The position numbers were made by a program, and so were the translations under genes. A model generated the notes under the pieces. It saw only the letters and a program-made list of their open reading frames with translations. It was not told the origin of the DNA and did not search any database. A stretch of DNA of 8,946 nucleotides from JAZFYD01 sp036443405 (GTDB taxonomy: Bacteria; Planctomycetota; PLA2): contig JAZFYD010000222.1 of the NCBI GenBank assembly GCA_036443405.1, positions 1 to 8,946 of the forward strand, given 5' to 3'. The stretch's first letter is position 1. Each line of letters opens with the position of its first letter. Shown here one piece after another: positions 1-4,712 of this stretch.

Positions 1-1
1 G

Positions 2-949
2 CGCGCGCCGGCCGGGACGCGCCTCACCGCTTGGCCGGTGCCGAGCCGCCTGATGGATCTGCTGGGGACGACGGGCGCGCTGTCGGCGGATCGCGCGGTG
101 GGCGGGTGCGACCTGTTTCACCACACCGACTACGTCCTGCCCGAGGTCTCGCCGCGGACGCCACAGGTGATGACGCTGCACGATCTCGCGTTTTTGCGCA
201 ACGGGTGGCACACGGCGCGGGACGCGTATTCGCTGTCTCGGATCGTTGCGCGAGCGCGGCGTCGTTGCGCCGGGTTCCTGGTTCCGAGCGCCAGGACGGC
301 GCGGGACTGCGTGGAGCGACTCGGCCTCGCCGAGGACCGCGTGTTCGTGACGCCGCTCGGCGTGGAGCAACGGTTTTTTGCCGCAGCGCGATCGGAACCG
401 GATGCGGGCGCGCGGCCTTACCTTCTGGCGCTCGGCACGGTCGAGCCACGCAAGAACCATGTGCGTTTGATGCGCGCGTTCGAGTCCGTCGCGGCCAAGG
501 TGCCGGACGTGGAATTGCACATCGCGGGCCCGTGGGGTTGGCGGTTTGAGGAGGTGCGCGCGGCGCACGCTCGCTCGAAGGTGCGGGACCGCATTCGGTT
601 CTTGGGGCACGTGCCGGACGACCGGCTCGCGACGACGATCGCGGGTGCGGCCGGTGTCTGCTACGTGTCGTTGTTCGAGGGGTTTGGGTTGCCGGTGCTC
701 GAAGCGATGGCGGCGGGAGTGCCGGTGGTCACCTCGGATATCGACCCGATGCGCGAGGTCGCCGGGAACTCGGCGGTGTTGGTCGATCCGTATGACGTCG
801 ACGCCATTGCGGACGGGTTGTCCTCGTTGCTGCTCGACGAGGCGTTGCGCCGGCGTCTTCGACAACTCGGGCCCGCGCGGGCCCGGACGTTTGACTGGGC
901 GACTTGCGCGACGGCCACGCTGGCTGCGTACGAGGCGCTTGCCGCATGA
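2..949 (+). CDS. GT4-family glycosyltransferase, 5' end outside window
   Basis: This is the C-terminal three-quarters or so of a GT-B fold glycosyltransferase of family GT4 (Glycos_transf_1), which moves a sugar from an activated donor onto a growing glycan in the cytoplasm. The frame is open to the window edge. A GTG at 38 exists but falls in mid-domain, so the true start lies upstream. Visible marks are the N-terminal-domain segment TLHDLAFLR (from about 176), the donor-site strand LALGTVEPRKNH (about 427-462), which supplies the usual Arg/Lys pair, and the E-x7-E signature in FEGFGLPVLEAMAAGVPVV (glutamates at 677-679 and 701-703). The C-terminal end looks complete. The stop overlaps the next start (ATGA, 946-949), so the two are translationally coupled. 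Donor and acceptor cannot be told from sequence; a mannosyltransferase-like role in exopolysaccharide or O-antigen synthesis is a family-level guess. Confidence 0.9.
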   Translation, partial: RAPAGTRLTAWPVPSRLMDLLGTTGALSADRAVGGCDLFHHTDYVLPEVSPRTPQVMTLHDLAFLRNGWHTARDAYSLSRIVARARRRCAGFLVPSARTARDCVERLGLAEDRVFVTPLGVEQRFFAAARSEPDAGARPYLLALGTVEPRKNHVRLMRAFESVAAKVPDVELHIAGPWGWRFEEVRAAHARSKVRDRIRFLGHVPDDRLATTIAGAAGVCYVSLFEGFGLPVLEAMAAGVPVVTSDIDPMREVAGNSAVLVDPYDVDAIADGLSSLLLDEALRRRLRQLGPARARTFDWATCATATLAAYEALAA

Positions 950-2001
950 CGATCCGCGTCGGAATCGACGCGACCGAGCTTTCACCGGGCGCGATCGGCG
1001 GTGTCGCGACCGGTGTGCGCTTGCTGCTTTCCGCGCTGCGGGATCACGCAAAAGACATCGACGTGCGGGCCGTGGCACCGCGCGCGGTCGAGGTTCCCGC
1101 GGGTGTGACGCTCCATCTCACGGGCGGTCCGCGCCGGCCGTTTTTTTGGCGCTCCAGCGGGTCGCTTCGGCGGGCGCTGTCCGAGTTCGATCTGTTCCAT
1201 TCGCCGGTGACCGCGATCCCGCTGCAGGAAAAGGTGCCGATGACGGCGACGGTGCACGAGCTTCCGTTCACGGTGGATGAGCGGCTCGAGGGCGTGTGGC
1301 GCGGTCAGAAGCAGTGGTATTGGCTGGAGCGCGCGCTTGCGTACTCGCGCGCGATCGTCGCGCCGACGGAGTGCACGCGCCGGCAGATCCTTGTCGCGCA
1401 TCCGGCGGCGGATTCGCGGATTCGTGTCGCGCCGCACGCGACGCCGCCGGTGACTCTGGGCAAGCGCGTTCTGCATGACGGGTCGCTCCTGTTCGTGGGC
1501 CGGCTCGATGAGAAGAAGGGACTGCGTGCGCTGCTGCGCGGGGCGCGCGGGTTCGAGGGAACCATCCGTCTCGTCGGACCGCAGACCGAGCGGGGGCGCC
1601 GGCAGATCGAGCGGCAGGCGCAGGAGGTCGGGTTGATGGAGCAGATCGAATTCATGGGCGTCGTGGAGCCGTCGCTGCTCGATGAGTTCTATCGCCGCGC
1701 GCGGGCGGTGGTCTTGCTGAGCGCGTCGGAGGGGTTTGGGTTTCCCGTGCTCGAGGGGTTGTCGCGCGGTACGCCCGTTTTGGTCGCGCGCGATACCGGG
1801 GCCGCGGAGGTCGGCGGAGATGCGGCGTTGGTCGTGAATCCGCGCGAGCCCGACGAGATCGCCGCCGCGATCGAAACCACACGGGATCAGGACTACCGGC
1901 GCGCCACGGCGGAGGCCGGGCCGCGGCGGGCGGCCGAGTTCACCGCGGAAAAAACGGCGGCGGCGTACCAGAAGATCTTTCTCGATGCGGTTGCTTTGTA
2001 A
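946..2001 (+). CDS. GT4-family glycosyltransferase
   Basis: A complete GT4 glycosyltransferase of 351 residues, the normal family length. The start is ATG 946, which gives the expected opening MTIRVGIDATEL and a 4-bp overlap with the preceding gene; an upstream ATG at 904 would add 14 residues without family character. The N-terminal Rossmann domain begins with the glycine loop GAIGGVATGVR (residues 15-25), which contacts the acceptor or phosphate in GT4 enzymes. The donor-site strand is FVGRLDEKKG (183-192), with R186 and K191 as likely phosphate-binding residues. The E-x7-E signature is E262 to E270 in SEGFGFPVLE. It is probably the middle member of a three-gene glycan operon and overlaps the next gene by 17 bp. 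The sugar specificity is unknown. Confidence 0.93.
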   Translation: MTIRVGIDATELSPGAIGGVATGVRLLLSALRDHAKDIDVRAVAPRAVEVPAGVTLHLTGGPRRPFFWRSSGSLRRALSEFDLFHSPVTAIPLQEKVPMTATVHELPFTVDERLEGVWRGQKQWYWLERALAYSRAIVAPTECTRRQILVAHPAADSRIRVAPHATPPVTLGKRVLHDGSLLFVGRLDEKKGLRALLRGARGFEGTIRLVGPQTERGRRQIERQAQEVGLMEQIEFMGVVEPSLLDEFYRRARAVVLLSASEGFGFPVLEGLSRGTPVLVARDTGAAEVGGDAALVVNPREPDEIAAAIETTRDQDYRRATAEAGPRRAAEFTAEKTAAAYQKIFLDAVAL

Positions 2002-2902
2002 CGCGACGTCCTACGGGGATCCGCCGGGTGGCGCCGGGTTGCGTGCGTCGGCGCTCCTGGGGGCGCTCCGCGCGCTCGAACCGGACTGGGAGATCGAGTT
2101 TCTGCTCGCGCGCGATACGCCGGCCGGGTTGGTGCCGCATGGGTGTCTGTCGCGGAGGCTCGCGGTTTCCGCCGGGTCCCGGGCCCGGCGTTTCCTGACG
2201 CTCTCGTTGCCGGTCGACGGTGACGTGCTGTTGACCGATCACTACCCCGTCGGGCCGTTGCCGACGGTGCTGACGTTGCACGATTGCGGCAGGGGGGCGG
2301 TGCGGTCGCGGTTGCTGCGGCGCAACGCAACGCGTGCCGCCGTGTGTGTCGCCGTGAGCGAGGTCGTGCGCGCCGCGCTGGCGCCGGACGCCGTGGTGGT
2401 GCCCAACGGCGTCGAGGTGCCCGCGGAGTTGCCGCCGTCACCGATGGGCGAGTACGTGCGGGTCAGCGATCCCGGCGTGGCGCACAAGGACGTCGAGGTC
2501 GCGCGCGCGGCCGCCGCGGCGGTGGGTGTGCGTTTGCTGGAGGTCGGTCGCGGTGCGGAATGGTTGGAGCACGCGGATTTTATGGCGCACATAGCCGGAG
2601 CGCGTGCGGTCGTCGTCCCGTCACGCGAAGAGGGTTTCGGCATGGTCCCGCTGGAGGCGATGGCGCTCTGCCGCCCAGTGGTGGTGTCGGACATCCCCGC
2701 CCACCGCGAGGTGTGCGGCGAACATGCGTGGTACGCGCCCCCCGGCGACGTCGCGGGATTCGTCGCGGCGTTGCGAGAGGCTCTCGTGGGGACGCCGGAC
2801 CGGTTGTCCGCAGCGAAGGCGCATGCGCGGCGTTTCACATGGACCGCCGCGGCAGACCGGTTGCGAGAAGCGATCCGAACCGTGAGCGCTCAGTCCGTCT
2901 AG
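1985..2902 (+). CDS. GT4-like glycosyltransferase, short and divergent
   Basis: A 305-residue glycosyltransferase of the GT4 type, shorter than its two neighbours. ATG 1985 gives MRLLCNATSYGDPPGGAGLR, with the N-terminal glycine loop of GT-B enzymes, and overlaps the previous gene by 17 bp. The C-terminal donor domain has E-x7-E (E216 to E224 in EEGFGMVPLE), followed by the usual RPVVVSDIPAHREV. The usual VGR...K(G/N) donor strand is not recognisable; in its place is RVSDPGVAHKD, which retains a lysine. The link between the two domains is also shortened. It could therefore be an enzyme with unusual donor binding, or a poorly active paralogue. It closes the operon; the region after the stop contains hairpins but no T-run. 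Family membership is clear, function is not. Confidence 0.88.
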   Translation: MRLLCNATSYGDPPGGAGLRASALLGALRALEPDWEIEFLLARDTPAGLVPHGCLSRRLAVSAGSRARRFLTLSLPVDGDVLLTDHYPVGPLPTVLTLHDCGRGAVRSRLLRRNATRAAVCVAVSEVVRAALAPDAVVVPNGVEVPAELPPSPMGEYVRVSDPGVAHKDVEVARAAAAAVGVRLLEVGRGAEWLEHADFMAHIAGARAVVVPSREEGFGMVPLEAMALCRPVVVSDIPAHREVCGEHAWYAPPGDVAGFVAALREALVGTPDRLSAAKAHARRFTWTAAADRLREAIRTVSAQSV

Positions 2903-2982
2903 CCCGCCGCGAACCCGAACGCGCGCCAACGGCGTGCAACTCGCGTCAGAGTTTCGACAACCCGCGGCGCCGGCCCGCATTC

Positions 2983-3008
2983 GCTCCAACGGCGTAAGCC
3001 GTTGGGCC
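2983..3008. repeat. Hairpin repeat, copy 1 (26 bp)
   Basis: First copy of a 26-bp direct repeat that contains a perfect hairpin: stem ccaacggc (2986-2993), loop GTAA (2994-2997), stem gccgttgg (2998-3005). The loop is of the GNRA type if transcribed on the plus strand. It lies 80 bp after the last glycosyltransferase stop. No T-run follows, so it is not a standard intrinsic terminator. It resembles a REP-like or other dispersed intergenic palindrome. A decayed match (ccaacggcgt, 2926-2935) lies 60 bp upstream. Confidence 0.8.
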
Positions 3009-3038
3009 GACCGAAAACCTGGGGGGCTCGACTCGGAA

Positions 3039-3064
3039 GCTCCAACGGCGTAAGCCGTTGGGCC
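3039..3064. repeat. Hairpin repeat, copy 2 (26 bp)
   Basis: Second copy, identical to the first over 26 bp and offset by exactly 56 bp. Stem 3042-3049 pairs with 3054-3061 around the loop GTAA (3050-3053). The 30 bp between the copies show no similarity to them. Both copies sit between the convergent ends of the glycosyltransferase operon and the FHA gene, where a transcription-ending or mRNA-stabilising structure would be useful to both sides. Confidence 0.8.
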
Positions 3065-3072
3065 AAAGAGAT

Positions 3073-3114
3073 CATGAAGTTCGTTTTCCGGCTTAGCCGG
3101 AAACGAACTTCATG
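3073..3114. terminator. Long hairpin embracing the FHA gene stop codon
   Basis: A near-perfect inverted repeat. The left arm 3073-3092 (20 nt) is complementary to the right arm 3096-3114 (19 nt), with a single extra T in the left arm. The 3-nt loop 3093-3095 is exactly the TAA stop codon of the minus-strand FHA gene, so the right arm is the last six sense codons of that gene. The energy of such a stem should be high. In the minus direction it is followed only by CTCTTT, so it is a weak intrinsic terminator at best; it may block exonucleases or end transcription from both sides. The structure is read directly; the function is inferred. Confidence 0.6.
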
Positions 3115-3668
3115 CTGCCCCAGACCAACAGCGCGAAAAACGCGATCGCGAGCAGCGTGATCAGCATGCGAGCTTCGCTGCTGATCTGCTCGAGGTCGAA
3201 TCCGACCAGGGAGCGCCCGGCTTTGACTCGGTTGATCTGGATGGGTTGGTGATTTTTCATCACCAAATCCGCGGCCCCGGCTCCCGACGCAGCGGTCGCG
3301 GGCTGGCCCGATTTGTCCTTGGCCGACGAGAAGGCCGCGTCGAGGCTCTTCCGGCCGCCCTTCGGCTCGGCCGGCTTCTCCGCGTCCGTCAGTTCATACC
3401 GCATCCGCACCAGGCCGATGCCGATCTCATCGCCGTCTTTCAGCACGCGCTTGGTGATCGACACGCCGTTCACCATCGTGCCGTTGCTGGAGTTGAGATC
3501 GACGATCGCGAACGCCGACCCCTGCTTGTACAGCTTGGCGTGCTCGCGGGATGCTTTGGCGTCCTTGACGGGAATGTCGTTGGAGTCCAAACGGCCCAAA
3601 ATGGCCGCCTGGTCGAACTCGTATTCCTTCCCCGCGCCGGGACCCTCGGTAATGACGACTTTAGGCAA
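3093..3668 (-). CDS. FHA-domain protein with C-terminal transmembrane tail
   Basis: A forkhead-associated domain, which binds phosphothreonine peptides, followed by a linker and a membrane anchor; 191 residues. The FHA domain spans about residues 3-92, with all signature positions: G25-R26, S40-R41-x-H43 and N62-G63-T64-x-x-N67-G68. Residues 93-165 are a Lys/Ser/Ala-rich linker. Residues 168-185 are strongly hydrophobic (MLITLLAIAFFALLVWGS), then the protein ends in MKFVSG. There is no signal peptide, so it is tail-anchored with FHA in the cytoplasm, presumably reading a Ser/Thr kinase substrate at the membrane. The start is uncertain: I chose TTG 3668 because FHA strand 1 begins right after it and no ATG or GTG lies in frame nearby. 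The frame stays open upstream to 4151, but that part is Arg-rich antisense of the methyltransferase gene. No kinase gene is in the window. Confidence 0.88.
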   Translation of the reverse strand: MPKVVITEGPGAGKEYEFDQAAILGRLDSNDIPVKDAKASREHAKLYKQGSAFAIVDLNSSNGTMVNGVSITKRVLKDGDEIGIGLVRMRYELTDAEKPAEPKGGRKSLDAAFSSAKDKSGQPATAASGAGAADLVMKNHQPIQINRVKAGRSLVGFDLEQISSEARMLITLLAIAFFALLVWGSMKFVSG

Positions 3669-3676
3669 GGTCGGAC

Positions 3677-3682
3677 AGTCTA
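3677..3682 (-). promoter_or_regulatory. Possible -10 box for the FHA gene
   Basis: TAGACT on the minus strand (4 of 6 matches to TATAAT), with 8 nt between it and the proposed TTG start at 3668. Transcription starting 6-8 nt after this box would begin at or next to the start codon. No Shine-Dalgarno sequence lies between them and no convincing -35 box is visible. Confidence 0.3.
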
Positions 3683-3793
3683 CGAGAAGCCACGCCTCAC
3701 GAAAAGAGGGCGGAATCCTGAGTCGCGCGGCCTTTTTTCGGACCCCTTTTGGGCCGGGGAATAGTGCCCTACACGCGTTACGCTGGGAACCGA

Positions 3794-4372
3794 ATGCATG
3801 AGGTCTCGAGCGCCGAGTTCTGGGCGAACCGCTATGAAACCGGCGACGCGCCCTGGGATTACGGGCAGGCGTGCCCCGTCTTTGTGACATTTCTCGACTC
3901 GCAGCGCGCGCCGCCGACCGGCACGGTCGCCTTTCCGGGATGTGGCAAAGGTCACGACCTCCGGCTCTTTTTGGAACGTGGTTACGACGCAACCGGTTTC
4001 GACTTTGCCATCGATTCCGACGACCTGCCCATCGAACGCCTCGACATCTTCGAGCTGGGCGCGCGCTACCCGGACCACTTCGACATGATCGTCGAGTACA
4101 CCTGCTATTGCGCGATCGACCCCGCGCGTCGCGGCGAATACGCGGCATCACTGCGTGCCGCGTTGAAACCGGGCGGTTTGTTGGTCGCGCTCTTGTTCCC
4201 GATGGGGGAGCGGCCCGACGGGCCGCCGTTCGGCATCGACGAATCGGAAATCTCCGGCGTGCTCGCCGTGGGGATGGACGTCTTGTCGGTGGAAATCCCG
4301 CCGAATTCGTTCGAGGAGCGCCAGGATCGCGAACGGCTCGTGCTGGCGCGCAAGCAGGAGCTGTCCAGCTGA
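3794..4372 (+). CDS. TPMT-like SAM-dependent methyltransferase
   Basis: A 192-residue class I methyltransferase of the thiopurine S-methyltransferase (TPMT) superfamily, whose bacterial and plant members methylate thiols, halides or metalloids. ATG 3794 places the family's opening motif FWANRYETGDAPWDYG at residues 9-24. SAM motif I is VAFPGCGKGHDL (45-56), followed by GFDF (68-71) at the end of strand 2. A segment EYTCYCAIDPARR (about 100-112) matches the conserved active-site region of the family, and LKPGGLLVALLFP is the usual strand 5 region. The gene stands alone, divergent from the FHA gene across 125 bp and convergent with the Rieske gene, 7 bp stop to stop. GGGAA at 3786-3790 may act as a weak ribosome binding site. 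The substrate is not predictable. Confidence 0.9.
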   Translation: MHEVSSAEFWANRYETGDAPWDYGQACPVFVTFLDSQRAPPTGTVAFPGCGKGHDLRLFLERGYDATGFDFAIDSDDLPIERLDIFELGARYPDHFDMIVEYTCYCAIDPARRGEYAASLRAALKPGGLLVALLFPMGERPDGPPFGIDESEISGVLAVGMDVLSVEIPPNSFEERQDRERLVLARKQELSS

Positions 4373-4383
4373 GGCTCCCTCAG
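4369..4383. terminator. Small hairpin containing both convergent stop codons
   Basis: CTGAGG (4369-4374), loop CTC, CCTCAG (4378-4383): a perfect 6-bp stem. The TGA of the methyltransferase (4370-4372) and the TGA of the Rieske gene (read as TCA, 4380-4382) pair with each other. TGA facing TCA pairs by necessity; the extra C and GG pairs are what make the stem. There is no T-run on either side, so termination is uncertain. Confidence 0.35.
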
Positions 4384-4688
4384 AGCGGTGGGCCGACCTC
4401 GATGTTGTCGTTCGAAACGCGCACCTGGAAGCGCGTGAGCCCGATCTTGTGCAGCGGCGAGCATCCGGTGCGGACATCAAAGGTCCAGCCGTGCCAGGGG
4501 CAGGTGACCACATGGCCGTCGAGTTGCCCCTGATGGAGCGGGCCGCCCGCGTGCAGGCACGTGTCCTCCATCGCGAAGAACTCGCCATCCACGTTGAAGA
4601 GCGCGATCTCCTTCTCGTGCACCGACACCAGGCGCCCCTGGCCCGCGGACAGCGCATTTGCGGCGCAAACGGGGATGAACTCGGCCAT
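4380..4688 (-). CDS. Rieske [2Fe-2S] ferredoxin-like protein
   Basis: A 102-residue single-domain Rieske protein of the type used as ferredoxin in aromatic-ring dioxygenase systems or as the small subunit of assimilatory nitrite reductase (BphF/NirD-like). The cluster ligands are C44-L-H46 and C63-P-W-H66, followed by GWTFD. The 16-residue spacing between the two boxes is normal, and the length is that of the free-standing family. No signal peptide or membrane helix is present, so it is a cytoplasmic electron carrier. No oxygenase, reductase or nitrite reductase gene lies nearby, so its partner is unknown. ATG 4688 lies 24 bp from the divergent start of the HEAT/VWA gene, and no Shine-Dalgarno sequence precedes it. 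Confidence 0.93.
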   Translation of the reverse strand: MAEFIPVCAANALSAGQGRLVSVHEKEIALFNVDGEFFAMEDTCLHAGGPLHQGQLDGHVVTCPWHGWTFDVRTGCSPLHKIGLTRFQVRVSNDNIEVGPPL

Positions 4689-4694
4689 GCGGAA

Positions 4695-4700
4695 ATTGTA
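4695..4700 (-). promoter_or_regulatory. Possible -10 box for the Rieske gene
   Basis: TACAAT on the minus strand, five of six matches to TATAAT, with 6 nt to the ATG at 4688. A start site at the usual distance would coincide with the A of the ATG, giving a leaderless mRNA. The whole intergenic space is 24 bp, so little room exists for any leader. No -35 consensus is visible. Confidence 0.42.
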
Positions 4701-4704
4701 AGAT
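4699..4704 (+). promoter_or_regulatory. Possible -10 box for the HEAT/VWA gene
   Basis: TAAGAT on the plus strand (4 of 6 matches to TATAAT), with 8 nt to the ATG at 4713. It overlaps the Rieske -10 box on the opposite strand by two bases, so the two promoters could not both hold RNA polymerase at once. The sequence before the ATG is C-rich and has no Shine-Dalgarno motif. Confidence 0.3.
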
Positions 4705-4712
4705 CAACCCCC

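Noticed and set aside
868..885. Perfect 18-bp palindrome cgggcccgcgcgggcccg
   Set aside because: It lies inside the first glycosyltransferase gene and encodes an ordinary Gly/Pro/Ala/Arg stretch. In so GC-rich a genome such palindromes arise from codon choice.
2983..3064. Two 26-bp palindromic repeats with a 30-bp spacer, looking like a minimal CRISPR array
   Set aside because: Only two full copies, no cas gene or leader, and the repeat is a perfect short hairpin placed between convergent genes. An intergenic palindrome repeat explains it better.
3731..3765. T-run after a GC stretch upstream of the methyltransferase, considered as a terminator
   Set aside because: No stable stem precedes the T6 run at 3733-3738, and no plus-strand gene upstream needs ending there.
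3669..4151. N-terminal extension of the FHA frame by 161 codons
   Set aside because: The extension is an Arg-rich reading antisense to the well-supported methyltransferase gene and has no domain character; FHA strand 1 begins directly after TTG 3668.
4449..4712. Earlier start for the HEAT/VWA gene, adding 88 residues
   Set aside because: The extra part is antisense to the Rieske gene and would bury the signal peptide that begins at ATG 4713.
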